Origin: Amorphophallus konjac
Taxonomy: Eukaryota; Streptophyta; Magnoliopsida; Alismatales; Araceae
Length of the DNA stretch: 64,000 bases
Assembly (NCBI GenBank): GCA_022559845.1
Contig: CM040118.1
Location: forward strand, 260,733,519-260,797,518
Reading direction: 5' to 3'
In this document: positions 1-12,249 of the stretch, piece by piece
Position numbering within the stretch: the first letter of the stretch is position 1
Layout of the letters: each line of letters opens with the position of its first letter
Made by a program: the position numbers and the translations under genes
Notes under the pieces: generated by a model
What the model was told of the DNA's origin: nothing
Database searches by the model: none
The model's input: the letters and a program-made list of their open reading frames with translations, nothing else

Positions 1-1607
1 CAACATAGAAACCATTTAATTACAAAATTATAATATTTTGGCATGAAATTACATGATAATGAAAAATAGTGATTGAAATCATGCTCATGTTAAAATAGGG
101 TATTTAACATAATTTTGAATGAAAATACCATAATTATAGAGTTATACTTTGGCAAAATTCAATTAGACTCGGACTGGCTCTCAGAACCAAAAAGCGGCCT
201 AGTGCAGACCGTTTTCAGGAGTCTAGCGGTCTATCGAGGGGCCGCTTAGCTACCTCTGGCGGTCACCTATATATAGACCGTTTCTGTCTGTGTGACAGAA
301 AACTGAGAAAAATAGTAAAATAAAATCTAATGTAGGGCATGTTATGCATGAGAATCAACGAGAACATACTGTAAAACATGATAAAATGAGAATATGTCAA
401 GAATATGCATGGGTTTGTGTAAAATGAACAAGATATTTTCTTTTAACTTAATTAGGGCTAAGATTTATGCATAGCGATTATACTAAATGCATAGTCCCAA
501 TAAAACATAAAATTCTCTATGTACAGTACATGAAAATGACTGAAATCAGAGGGCTTTTATTTCTAACATCCAGTTTAAGCCGTTCATGATATAACCTACC
601 TTTGGACTAGGCTTTAACCGTCGAATTTAAGATTGAAACTTGACCGTATTTTCTACTCATCCTAAACTGGAACAGCAACTTCGTGGTCTTTTATCGCTTG
701 ATCCTCTTCACCTATGACCATGAAATTTTGAGGGTAAGAAGAAGGTACTAAAAGGAACAATTTGTTCTAAAGAACCCCTATATAATTACCTCGTTTAGGG
801 CTTCTATTTTATCGATCAATCTGGGTCTGTTGTACAGGTTCCTGAGATTCTTGTACTGAACCAGCAACTTTGCAAGCTTCTATCTTCCTGATGGATCCAT
901 CTCTGAAGATGAAATTTGGAGGGTAGTTAGACCTTACTATTATAAACAAATTCTTCTAAAGAACATACCTCTAATTCGGCCTCTTTACCTTAGTTCCATG
1001 CGGGCCAAAAGTAAAGGTTGTGTAGGTTGGTTCTGGGGTCTATTTATTGGGTTATCTAGGGTTTCCATAGATTACAACGAACATAAAGTCCTAATGAAGG
1101 TTTCAATTCGATCCTTAAGCCTTCTAGACTCATCTATCTAAGAGATTGCATCGATCCTAGGCAATTAGGATGTCAAAGTTCCCATCCTTTCATGCGTTCT
1201 TCCACTCACAGAATCTGCAGATAGTAGCGGTCTAGTCTAGACCGTTTTCAATCCCCAAGCGGTCACCCGATAGACCATTTTTGGCTTTGGGCGCCGAGTT
1301 TGAAACATTTCAAACTCTTTGTCATATATTCGTTGATTTATCCAATAATCAGTATATTTATCCCCTAAATTTCATAAATATCCTATTTTAAGTTTCTAGA
1401 ATGTGGGCCAAACTTGTGGGCTTGGTTTTGGGCCATTTTGGTCTTATTTAGAAGGTCATGTTAATTAATAAATATTGGGCCTTATTGTTTGATTTTAAAT
1501 TAACCAAAATTCTTTTAATAGTCCATTTATCTCTAGAAAATCTTATAAAATCTTAATAAATTCTAAAAAATTCTAAAATATCATATACAAAATTTCGGGG
1601 TATTACA
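1..1607 (-). repeat. 3' LTR of element A (truncated by window edge)
   Basis: Position 1 onward matches 31735 onward in the right-hand LTR, and the copy ends at the TATTACA boundary that also ends the right copy. About 1.57 kb of this LTR lies left of the window. Over the first 240 bases I count about 13 mismatches against the other copy, mostly C/T and G/A. A TATA-like sequence on the minus strand lies near 1040-1048 (degenerate here, TATAAATAG in the other copy). Clusters of the words AGCGGTC and its complement GACCGYT occur at about 185-290 and 1215-1275. Confidence 0.9.
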
Positions 1608-1620
1608 CCCTCCCCCACTT
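1608..1620 (-). other. Polypurine tract of element A
   Basis: On the minus strand this reads AAGTGGGGGAGGG and directly abuts the TGTAATACC start of the 3' LTR. This is the expected position and composition of the plus-strand primer of an LTR retrotransposon. Confidence 0.8.
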
Positions 1621-1656
1621 CAGAGAATTTGGTCCCCAAATTCCAATACATAGGCT

Positions 1657-3879
1657 TTAAGGGAGAGTGTACTTACATTCAAACAGATCGGGAAATCTCT
1701 TGCTCATGGCTTCCTCCGTCTCCTATGTTGCTTCATGTGGGCAAGATTTGGTCCACTGAACTTTGATCATGGGAATGGTTTTATTCTGAAGTTGACGTAC
1801 CTCTTGTTCAATTATTTTGATTGGATTTAGCTCGTACGTCAAATCCTTTTGGATCTCTAGATTATCATAAGTGATAACGTGGAATGGATCGTAGACATAT
1901 TTCTTTAACATAGAGACATGGAATACATCATGAACTCCTCCCAACTGTGGAGGTAATGCTAGACGATAAGCCACATGTTTAACCCTTTCAAGAATTTCAA
2001 AAGGGCCAATGAATCTTGGTGTAAGCTTGCCTTTGATGTCGAACCTTCGAATACCTCGACCCGGAGAGACCTTAAGAAATACATGGTCGCCTACTTGAAA
2101 TTCCAGGTCACGCCTTCGATTATCAGCATATGATTTCAGTTTATCTTGGGCCATCTTGAGTCTTTCTCGAATTAACTTAACTTTCTCGGTAGTATCCCTT
2201 ATCAATTCTAGACCTAGAAGTTATCTTTCCCCAACTTCACTCCAACAGATAGGTGAGCGACAACTTCTCCCATATAGTGCCTCAAATGGTGTCATTTGAA
2301 TGCTATCTTGGTAACTATTATTGTAGGTAAATTCCACTAGAGGTAAATGGTCATGCCAGCTTCCACCGAAGTCTATAACACATGCTCTTAGCATATCTTC
2401 TACCACTTGATAGGTTCTTTCAGTTTGCCCATCAGTTTGCGGATGAAACGCAGTGCTAAAATTTAATCGGGTCCCCAAAGAATGTTGTAGACCTTTCCAG
2501 AATTGTGAAGTAAATCGAGGATCTCGATCGGAAATAATAGTGACAGGGACACCATGTAACTTAACAATTTCCTTCATGTATAAGGCAGCCAAGATATCCA
2601 CAGACCATCGGCTTTTAATAGGTAGGAAATGGGTCGATTTTGTTAAACAGTCTATGATCACCCATATTCCATCATGTCCACCTCTTGATTTAGGCAGTCC
2701 CATGATAAAGTCCATCCCTATACTCTCGTATTTCCATTCTGGAATTTCCAAGGGATGTAGTTTTCCAGCAGGCCTTTGATGTTAAGCCTTAATTTGTTGA
2801 CAAGTGAGGCAACGTGACACATAGTCCGCTACTTCCCTTTTCATATTGGGCCATCAATAATTCCTTTTGAGGTCTTGATACATCTTGGTAGCACCAGGAT
2901 GAATGGTGTACTTAGATTTATGAGCTTCTTCTAGGATCAATTTCTTAGTATTAACATGATATGGTATACAAACTCGTCCCTTAAATAACAATCTTCCATC
3001 ATTTGTAATATAGAATTCCGGTCATTGCTCCATATTGGCTTTGATCTCCAATAACACAAGTTCATTATCTTGGAGTTTGACTAGATCTTCTATTAATGTG
3101 GGTTGTGTCCGGATATTGGCTATAAAGTAATCCTCTTTCTTCTTCATATTAATATCTAAATTCAACTGAGCAAATTTAGAAATAAGATTGGTCATACCTT
3201 TCATAAGACTTGATAGCTTTCCCATCGGTTTCCTGCTGAGCACATCGGCAACAACATTTGCCTTGCCAGGATGATATTGTATAGCAAAATCAATGTCCTT
3301 AAGGTACTCCAACCATCGCCTTTGCCTTATATTTAGCTCTTTCTCAGAGAACAGATATTTCAGGCTCTTATGGTCTGAATAGACCGTGAATTTCTCTCCA
3401 TAAAGGTAGTGACGCCAAATCTTCAAGGCAAATATAACCGCAGCCAGTTCCAGATCATGAACAGGATAATTTTCCTCATGCCACTTTAACTGTCTTGAAC
3501 CATAGCAAATCACCTTACCATTTTGCATGAGTACACACCCTAGGCCAATGCCGGATGCATCTATATAAACTTCAAAACTGCCACCTTCTATAGGCAATGC
3601 TAGTATAGGTGCCGTGGTGAGATGCTCTTTCTGGGCTAAGAAATTTTCTTCACATTCCTTTGTCCACTCGAAAGGATTCTCCTTCCTGGTGAGTCTTATT
3701 AAAGGAGCGGCGATTTTGGAGAAATCTTTGATAAATCACCTATAATAACCAGCCAGGCCAATGAAACTTCGAACTTCAGATACGGTGTTCGGTCGGCTCC
3801 AACTCCTAACAGCTTCAACCTTAGAAGGATCTACTGCAATGCCTTCTTTAGAAATAATATGGCCAAGGAAAGAGACTTC
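1657..3879 (-). pseudogene. pol: Element A pol, 3' block: end of RT, RNase H, integrase, chromodomain
   Basis: Read from 3879 down, the block holds the RT connection region, RNase H ([29 protein letters not shown]), the integrase zinc-binding region, the integrase core ([17 protein letters not shown], and the E of QVVEDMLR) and a C-terminal GPF/Y-type segment (FIGPFEILE) leading into a chromodomain. All of it is in one reading frame. It is interrupted only by stops, for example TAG 1723-1725 where the family has the Trp of EATW, TAA 2221-2223 where the family has Gln, and TGA 3736-3738 where YYRR is expected. The natural end is the TAA at 1657-1659, after a PDLFE-type tail. It is dead as a protein gene. 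Confidence 0.9.
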
Positions 3880-5823
3880 TGATGGGAATCAACACCGAGC
3901 ACTAACATTTTATTTTTGCATTTGTATCATTTTGTTTGCATTTATATCCTTGGGTTAATTGGGTTGCAAATGTATGGCAAGTATAAGCCAATGGGTTACT
4001 TAGGCTAAGTCATTGGGTTTCTTTGCAAAAAGGCCGTGTAGACCTGGCAGGAACCCCACCCTCTCTCCCATTGAGTCACCTAGGCTCTCTAGGGCCCATG
4101 TGGGGCTGGTCCAAGGTCCAAGATAGCATCTTAGACCAAGCCTACCTTGTTGACTACAAGAGGGGGGCGCCCCCTCCTTTGTCCCCATGTGGGATTAAAT
4201 AATCCCCCCTTTTAATTATTTATATTTGTTGTATTTGACCACATGGTAGAAAATTCTTCTCTCCCCTAATTACCCCTCCCTAACCCTATATCTAAGGATA
4301 GTTTAGGTCATTTACATTTCATATAAAACCCATGTATTTTCCATATTTTGAGAGATTAATTTGAAGAAAATCAAGAAATTGTTCTTGGAGCCCAAGGGCG
4401 CCCCTCTCCCCTCTCCCCTTGCAGCAGTGATTACTGCCCCTTTCTAGGGTGTGAAGCCCTAATATTGGTGTGACTCCAAGATCTACCACCTCTGTTGGAT
4501 GCGACTTGCAGCCACTGCTACCGCCGCCTCCGTTCATGCCGCCGTCAAGCCACCACAACAACATCTCCGAGCTGCTGTCCTGAACCATGAAATCCAGAAC
4601 AGCAACCTGAAGATCTGGTTGCTCCTCCCAATATGTTTATCTGATGATCTTGAAATTTTGATAGATCATCCCCCTAATTATTACCTCCTCCCAGTTTAAA
4701 TTTCGTGTCAATCAGACATCATTTTCTATTTTTCCCAGTCTCTTAGTTCAACCCCTAACAATCTACCAATCAGCAGATCTGCGGGATAGTGTCTTGTTCA
4801 TATATTTTTTCCGCCCCCTTAAACATCTCCAAAAAATCTCAAAACATTTGAGCACGTCCCACACATCCCCCTCTATCCACCATAAAATCTCCAAAATCCA
4901 TATCCACCCCTTCCCTGTCAGGTAAAATCTATTCTCAGGTAGGTCTAGTTCTATCCTGACTATCTATAATTTTGAGCCAGAAATAACTACAACCCACAGA
5001 GCTTTTCATTTCCAATCTGTTTACTAGATGGATGTGACATTAATTTATGTTGTAGCCCTTTGAGTCCTCTATGCAATGGCGCTGATCTTGCCTCGATCCG
5101 CGTTCGGATCTGGGCGTAACAATTGTTTTCGTGGAGGTGCGCAATGCTGTCTCGAGAACAGGCTAGCGCAGCAGTCCGCCGGCTAATTTCAATAAAATAC
5201 GCCAGCTCACATTCGGCGACCGCCGCTACCGGAGATCAATCCGCAACCCCCCAGCAGCGTCCCAGCCAGCCGCCGCAGTAAGGAGACGCCCGGGCACTGT
5301 CGTCACAGCAGCCGGACCCGCCTGCTGTCCCGCGGGATCCGCAGAACCGAGCTGGACCAGCAGCCCATCTCCGGCCCGAGAGCCTTCCGGCTTGTTGCCC
5401 GTCAACTCGAGTTCGCTTCTCCCGGGTCCCACATGTATCCCTTTACCTCCCTGCATAGAGTGGGTAATTAAATTCACTACTGTAATTATTTATTTACTGT
5501 ACACCGGGAGTACGAGTTTCGATCGGGATCATCTTCCCACGCCCAGAGCGTGGGCGTATCGTGTCCGCTCCCTTCTTTGGTATTTGCTTTACTCATATAT
5601 ATTTCTATATGCCGTTGCTTGCATGTGATAGGTCCTAGCTCATTAAAATAATTTTAATCACCGCTGCGAGAGTGAGTGGAACCCGTCCCGTGACTCTATC
5701 CGAGCACGCGAAAAACCCGATACCCGAGACTCATTGCCGGTTCCTCAACTGCGTAGATCCACGTGTTTCCCTCGCTTAGGGATGTCGGCGAGCTAGAGTC
5801 CCAAGTTCGCGTCCCGTCCCGCA
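3880..5823 (+). mobile_element. Probable solo LTR inserted in element A RT
   Basis: The A pol frame stops at 3879 and resumes at 5824 with the expected next RT codons, so 3880-5823 is an insertion. It starts TGATGGGAATC and ends CCGTCCCGCA (TG...CA). The flanks are ACTTC on the left and TCTTC on the right, an imperfect 5-bp target duplication. There is no coding domain, PBS or PPT inside, which suggests a solo LTR left by recombination. A possible TATAAAA lies at 4322-4328. Pyrimidine-rich segments and GC-rich downstream sequence (5040-5410) resemble the layout of the element E LTR, and both start TGATGGG, so the two may be distant relatives. Short open frames inside look like chance. Confidence 0.75.
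4322..4328 (+). promoter_or_regulatory. Possible TATA box of the solo LTR
   Basis: TATAAAA occurs about 440 bases into the 1.94 kb LTR, upstream of the GC-rich half. The position is plausible for a U3/R boundary, but there is no second LTR copy to compare. Confidence 0.35.
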
Positions 5824-7067
5824 TCTTCCTTAAGCCAAAATTCACATTTGTTTAACTTAGCATGAAGTTGGTGTTCCCGCAACGTTTGCAAGCCAACCCT
5901 TAGATATTCCTCGTGTTCCTCCTTTGTCTTTGAATAGATGAGAATATCATCAATAAATACGACTACAAATTGGTCAAGATAAGGTCGGAACACATTATTC
6001 ATTAATTGCATGAATGCAGCAGGTGCATTAGTTAAACCGAACAGTACAACCATAAATTCATAATGTTCGTATCGGCTTTGCAAAGTAGTCTTGTGAATGT
6101 CTTCATCCTTGACCCTCAGTTGATGATAGCCTGACCTGAGATCGATCTTGGAGAAGTACTCCGCGCCAGAAAGTTGGTCAAACAGCCCATCAATACGCGG
6201 CAGTGGGTATTTATTCTTGATGGTGAGTTGATTCAACTGCCGGTAGTCAATGCATAATATGAGGGAACCGTCCTTCTTCTTAACAAATAAGACTGGCGCA
6301 CCCCAAGGGGATGTGCTGGGTCGAATAAAGCCTTTTTCTGGCACTTCCTGAAGTTGCTTGTTTAGTTCCTTCAGTTCCGTGGGGGATATCCTGTAAGGAG
6401 CTATTGACACTGGTGCTGCTCCAGGTGTGAGTTCAATGGTGAAGTTAACCTCCCTTTCGGGCGGTAAGCCAGGTAACTCGGAAGGAAAAATATCAGAAAA
6501 TTCCTTAACTACGGGGATTTCTTCTATCTGAATTTCCTTAGACTCGGTAACTACTACGGAGGCAACAAAAGCTTCACATCCTTGCGAAATGAGTCTGCAA
6601 GCGTGAAGAGAAGAAATAAGAGAGGGATGCTTCCGGTATTTGATGCCAAGAAAGGAAAACTGTGGGAGATCTGGTTTTCGAAAGGAAATTATCCTACTAC
6701 GACAATTTATATAGGCGTCGTGGTGTACAATCCAATCAACTCCTAATATGGCATCGTAGTCTTCCATATCAAGGCATACGAGATTAGCAGGAAGATTATG
6801 CCCCTCTACAGTGACTTCACTATTGGGGAAATAGGTTTTCAATTCCGTTCCCGACCCTAAAGGAGTGACTATGGTTAAATCCGATGGTAAGGGAACAGGT
6901 GAAATAGGAAATGTTTTTACAAAGGAACTAGCAATAAAGGAATGAGTAGCACCTGTATCAAATAACACAAAAGTAGGATGGGAATGAATATGAATTGTAC
7001 CTTCAATGAGCTCCCCTTCATTGGTTGGTTCATCCTCCAATACGGCATTCAATCTAGCTTGCCGCTT
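5824..7067 (-). pseudogene. pol: Element A pol, 5' block: protease and reverse transcriptase
   Basis: The open frame holds an aspartic protease ([12 protein letters not shown]) followed by RT: the primer-grip lead [13 protein letters not shown], the segment [20 protein letters not shown], the palm motif [11 protein letters not shown] and the catalytic box FIDDILIYS with both Asp present. About 410 residues are uninterrupted, the best preserved part of element A. A TGA at 7068-7070 separates it from the gag zinc knuckle upstream in the same frame. The 3' side is cut by the solo LTR at 5823 and continues at 3879. Confidence 0.9.
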
Positions 7068-7595
7068 TCATCCACCATTGCTCCTTGTGGATGATTGCTC
7101 TTTCATCAGAGGACAGTCGGGCATGCAGTGCTCCCAACTTCCACATCTTAGGCATGCGCCCAATCGCTTCCAACATTCTTCGGTCGCATGACCGAATTTA
7201 TCACAGAACGAGCAAGCCACCATGACTTGCTTATCTTCTTCTTTAGCCTTCTTGTTCTGACGATCATCCTTGCCGTCTCCATTCCGAGATCTCTTCTTGC
7301 TATCCCAAGAGTTATAAGTGATGCTGAATTTTTCTTGCTTTTTACCTCGCTGATCAGACTTTCGGCCCGGCTCCTCCACTTTGCCCTTGAGTTTATCGAC
7401 CTTCTCCAAGGTTTGTTTACATAAGTGTGCCTGTTGGACCATCTCTACGTAGGTCCGAATGTTTTGTGGGCCAAGTTGCTGGATAAAAATGGGACTTAGC
7501 CCGTCCATAAAGCGATTTGCTTTAAGAAGATCCGTGCTCACTAGATGTTAAGCATAAGGTGCCAGGCGAGAGAATTGTAACTCATATTCTGCCAC
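7068..7595 (-). pseudogene. gag: Element A gag, C-terminal part with two zinc knuckles
   Basis: This is in the same frame as the protease-RT block. It contains the end of the gag capsid-like domain (RFMDGLSPIF), a Lys-rich linker, and two C-x2-C-x4-H-x4-C knuckles (CSFCDKFGHATEEC and CLRCGSWEHCMPDC) that would bind RNA. A TAA near 7548 interrupts the frame. The 5' portion of gag lies at 29503-29925 on the far side of element B, which inserted here at GCCAC. Confidence 0.85.
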
Positions 7596-9373
7596 TGACA
7601 ACGCGAAAGTTCATCGTATAAAACATGCATATCAATCTTAAAAATTCCAACTCGCACTAGATGAAAGAGAGACGTAATATTGTGGTGAGAAGGGTCAAAT
7701 CCACAGGGAAGAAGAGATTTTTAAAATTAAAAACCTTGTAACCTTTTAGAAAAACACTTGTGATTTTACTTTGCTTAAAGAAAATAGTGAAATGAAGAAC
7801 AAACCAAACACTTAATTAAAAATACCTATGATTATGCGTCTATGCTATAGAAATTAATTGCATGAAGTGAAGAGAAGAGATAGAAGAAGGGGGTAGAGTG
7901 GGAAGAAGATCAAGAACTAGATCAAAAAAACAACTCTCTTCATTAACTTAAAAGAAAGAGTACATGAAGTGCAAGATAAGCTTACAACAAAGAGGTGACA
8001 AGATTACAATGAAGTAAAATAACACAAAAGCAATAACAACAAGAGGAGCCTGAGATGTGAAGATGGTAGCAGCAATGGTGATGAGGGCGCCATCCTCTCT
8101 TGGCCTTGGATCACGAACCACCTTGCGGAAGATATCGTCTTCGCCGGGAGGAAGTCACCTTCGTCGTTGAAGCCGCCTTTGGAGGGTGAATAACTTTGAA
8201 ACCAAGATGAATTAGGAGATGTCCAAGAAGAAGAAGTTGAAGAGGAGGGAGAGGGGAAGAACTTTGATGCAGAACTCAGATAGCAAAGAAGAGTAGAAGG
8301 GTTTCAAAATGGAAGAATAACAGAAGCTAGCACCTCGGATGAACAGTAAAATCACAGGATAGCAAGTTCCAAAATGGGAAATAACTTCCAAATCGGAAAG
8401 AATTAGAAGATGATGTTAGAAACAAAGTTGTAGAACACTTAAAAGCAGAGAACTTTCATGAAGATAGTAAGAGAGGACAATGACGAGAAGAGGGAGCAAT
8501 AAAGGGAAGAACAGAGAGAAACAGTATTTCACAGATGAATAGGATAGCATCGTGAAAAACATGAAATAACATAAAAACACGAAAGAATTGAAAGATGATG
8601 CAGAAGAAGAAGTTGTAGAGGACTTACAAACAAAGAACTTTTATGAAGACAGAAAGAGGAGAATATGGACGGAAGAGGGCGAACGCGGTGACCTAAGATG
8701 TGAGAGGTAGAGGGTGAAAATTTTCAAAAGAAGAACTCCTCTTTCTCCTCTTTGTCATGGGCTATTTATAGGGAAAGTTGGGTAGATGGAGGGTGGAGAT
8801 TGTATCAAAAGGAGATGGATGGCTGAGATTTGGGTAGAATATGATACATGGGGAAGAGAAAAAGTAGGTGGGCACCCCCTTTCTTGGACTTTGGGCACCC
8901 CCTTTCCCAAGTCTCATCATGTCTCTCCTTTATTTCAAACTTTGAATTCAATTTTCTCTCCAACCAAAATATGTGTTTCTTTTCCTCAATTTTAAACTTT
9001 TGAAATTTCTTTTCTCTCCAACCAAAATATGTGCTTTTGACTTGGTCAAAGTGGTGGTGACAGTTTTACCCCCGGCTTCTTTTGTAATTACCTTCGGTGT
9101 CCTGCACACACATAATTGCACTTTAGACCATAAAAATTATCACAATGTGCACATAAATCTCAAATGCTCATGGTTATGCAATGGAGAATTAATGCTCATG
9201 GCCTTCAACTTTAATTTATTATTAAATAATATCACCAAATTAATCAATTTACGTGAAAGCTCCAATTTAAATGCGGAGATGGGGTTAACTATGAAATATG
9301 CATAATTGCCTAATTATATGCACATAAAATGGTGTTCATGCGATGACTTATCATAAGAAATGGACACTTATCA
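7596..9373 (-). repeat. 3' LTR of element B
   Basis: It begins TGACAACGCG and ends GGACACTTATCA on the plus strand, matching 27717-29497. A quick alignment of the first 165 bases shows about a dozen differences, so the insertion is not recent. A good TATA box lies at 8762-8770 on the minus strand. The 8000-8750 segment is purine-rich with repeated GAAGA and AGAAGTTG words. Confidence 0.93.
8762..8770 (-). promoter_or_regulatory. TATA box in element B 3' LTR
   Basis: The minus strand reads CCCTATAAATAGCCC. It is identical in the other LTR at 28886-28894. It sits about 600 bases from the 5' end of the LTR in element orientation, so U3 is the higher-coordinate part. Confidence 0.7.
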
Positions 9374-9390
9374 CACACCCCAACTTACTC
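9374..9390 (-). other. Polypurine tract of element B
   Basis: On the minus strand this reads GAGTAAGTTGGGGTGTG directly next to the TGATAAGTG start of the LTR. Confidence 0.75.
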
Positions 9391-10603
9391 ATTGCTAGTC
9401 CCTTAGCAATGCCAATAAATTGAAATTTAGGACTAGCAAGAGTTTGTAAAATTCATGCTCTCATATCCAGTTCTCCCTTCATAGAATCAACCACAGATTA
9501 GGAATCTAGAATCATTACTGCACACTAGTCTTATGTAGGAACTTAATAGTACATGATTAAGAATTCAAATCAAAACTCAATAGCACTTGTGCATGTGTAA
9601 CTACCAAATCCACAGCTTAGACAATTGCATCCCGCATTCGCTATTCCAAGCAAATGCCTTTCAACCCTGCACCTCTTAGATCAGAGCATTAAGTATATTA
9701 GCTTTTTATCTGCCTTATTACTTTGTCCCTTTGGGATCTTTTATTTTATACCACACATGATGCTGCACTACCCTTCACTACTCAACGTGAACCTCGACTC
9801 TTACCTTAGGAGAAGCAGGCCCAGTTTCGCAGATCCAGGTTCCCTTTTCTGTTTTACGCGAACCTCAACACGTCTTAGGTGAAGTAGGCCCGATTATTAA
9901 GACTAGGGGCATTTTTCATGGTGTGTTTTTTTTCTTTTTTTCTCTCTTTTTTGTGCCATTACGCTTATTTGATAGATAATTTGACAGAAAGCTTTTTAAA
10001 GCGATCTCATTTCTTAAGAAGTGCAGAATATCAAACAGCATACTAAAAATAGCAGAGGGCTTGTCTTGCTTGTTTCATTAGTGTGTAACATGAATTTCTT
10101 TTTTCTAAAGTGCACATGAACTTTAAAGAGATTCTTATATCAATTTTCCATGGCTTGATTGATTAAATTTTCCATCATCCTTCTCCCCGGTCTTTTCTAT
10201 TCCAGAATTACTTTTACTTTAAGCATGAATCATGAAACTGAAAATGGGGTTTACATCTTTCTACGATGACATGCAAGACAGAACTCCTATCAGGTTGTAC
10301 TATATGCATCATGAAAATTTTTCTCTTCCCCCAACTTGAATGGCATTGTCCCTAATGGCATATAGAATTGAAAATAATAGAACTATTTATCAATAAATAC
10401 TTTTGAGTAGGAAAGAGACAACCGGATATGTGGGATGAAACCTCCATCAATGTCATGGATGGCGACGACTTCCTCTCCTGGGCTTTGATCGGACTATTAA
10501 AACACACTCAAAGAAAAATGTCAAACAACAAAAACCTTGGGTTGCCTCCCAGAAGCGCTAAGTTTTTCATCTTCAGCCAGACGCATGAGAGCTCACGAAG
10601 ATT
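9391..10603 (-). other. Element B 3' untranslated region, no env-like ORF
   Basis: About 1.2 kb lies between the end of pol and the 3' LTR. No long frame is open on the minus strand. The segment around 10535-10555, on the minus strand AGCGCTTCTGGGAGGCAACC, is a word commonly seen in Athila-type elements. Two similar copies of a CGTGAACCTC...AGGAGAAGCAGGCCC block occur at about 9787-9827 and 9858-9892. A pyrimidine run (T-rich) lies at 9920-9955. Confidence 0.7.
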
Positions 10604-12249
10604 TTATTCCAGACCACTTAGGACAATGGATTCTTTTTGCAACTGACCTTTTTCCAAATAAGGTTTCAATCTTTGACCATTGACAATGAAAATGTGACCA
10701 TTTTTAGGATTCAAAATTTTATGGCACCGTGGTCAAAAGTCTTAACGACTATAAATGGTCCGTCCCATCTAGATTTCAACTTGCTAGGGAACAAGTGCAA
10801 CCTCGAATTGAAAAGCCAAACCTTTTGATTAAGATGAAAAGTTTTCATATGAATATGTTTATTATGGAAAGCTTTGATTTTTGCTTTGTAAATCTTGGAA
10901 TTTTCGTAGGCCTCGTTACGCAGTTCCTCCAATTCATTGAGTTGTAGGGCTCTTTGGGCTCCAGCTTGAGTTAGTTCGAAGTTGACTTACTTAATGGCCC
11001 AATAGGCTCTATGTTCAAGCTCTACGGGAAAGTCGCAGGTTTTTTCAAAAATGAGATGATATGAAGACATGCCAATGGGAGTCTTAAAGGCAGTTCCATA
11101 GGCCCATAGTGCATCATCTAGTCGCTCAGACCAGTCTTTCCTATCAGGCCGAACTATCTTATGCAAGATGTTCTTTATCTCTCTATTGGAAACCTCCACA
11201 TGGCCGCTGGTTTGGGGATGATAGGGGGTAGCGAGCTTATGAGCGATGCCATATTTGCGAAGCAAAGCTCGGAATTGGAAGTTTGTGAAATGAGATCCCC
11301 CATCACTAATCATAGCTCTAGGACACCCAAATCTAGAAAAGATATTCTTCTTGACAAAGTTTATTACCACCTTATGATCATTGGTCCTTGTGGCTACAGC
11401 TTCAATCCATTTTGAAACATAATCGACCGCCACCAAGATGTATTCATTCCCAAAAGACGGTGGAAACGGTCCCATGAAGTCTATACCCCAAACATCAAAG
11501 ATTTCGACAACCAAAATGGGATTAAGCGGTATCATATCTCTCTTCAAATTATTGCCCACAGCTTGACACCTCAAACATATTTTTGAAAATTCATAAGCAT
11601 CCTTAAATAAAGTGGGCCAATAAAATCCACTTTGCAACACCTTAGCCGCAGTTTTCATTCCAGAGAAGTGTCCCCCACAAGCTAGATTATGACAAAAATT
11701 CAATACTGACTGTTGCTCCTCCTCGAGGACACATCTTCTTATGATCTGATCAGGACCCATATGAAACAATTCCGGGTCATCCCAAAAATAGTGCTTGGCT
11801 TTAGAAAAGAACTGATCATTCTCCTGCTTAGTCCACCCTCCCAAAGTCTGTCCTACTGCCAAGTAGTTAACAATGTGAGCGTACCAGGGGGTTGAGCTGT
11901 GAGAGATGGATAACAATTGTTCATCTGAAAAAGAATCAGACATAGGAGCACTCTCGGGTATCACTATTCGTGACAAATGATCAGCCACAACATTCTCTAA
12001 CCCCTTCTTGTCTTTGATTTCCAGATCAAATTCTTGCAATAATAGAATCCATCGAATCAAACGGGGTTTAGCATCTTTCTTGGTGAGCAAGTATTTCAAA
12101 GCAGAATGATCGGAAGGGACAATGACTTTGGCCCCCAAAATATATGAGCGAAATTTCTCTAGGGCAAAAATAACGGCCAGAAGTTCTTTCTCTGGGGTGG
12201 TATAATTCAATTGAGCATCGGTGAGAGTGCGACTCGCATAATAGATCAC
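10604..12249 (-). pseudogene. pol: Element B pol, 3' block: RNase H and integrase
   Basis: From 12249 down: RNase H ([34 protein letters not shown]), an HHCC zinc-binding region ([12 protein letters not shown] then CLRC), and an integrase core with all three acidic residues visible ([26 protein letters not shown]). The C-terminal part follows ([11 protein letters not shown]). A TAA at 10987-10989 breaks the frame after AYWAIK. A one-base shift near 10713-10720 separates the last roughly 35 residues, which end at the TAA 10604-10606. Element C is inserted at the RT/RNase H border. Its removal joins this block to 22498. Confidence 0.9.

Noticed and set aside
5226..5477. GC-rich open frames near 5226-5628 that might suggest a host exon
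   Set aside because: They lie inside the TG...CA-bounded insertion interpreted as a solo LTR, whose GC-rich half has the same layout as the element E LTR.
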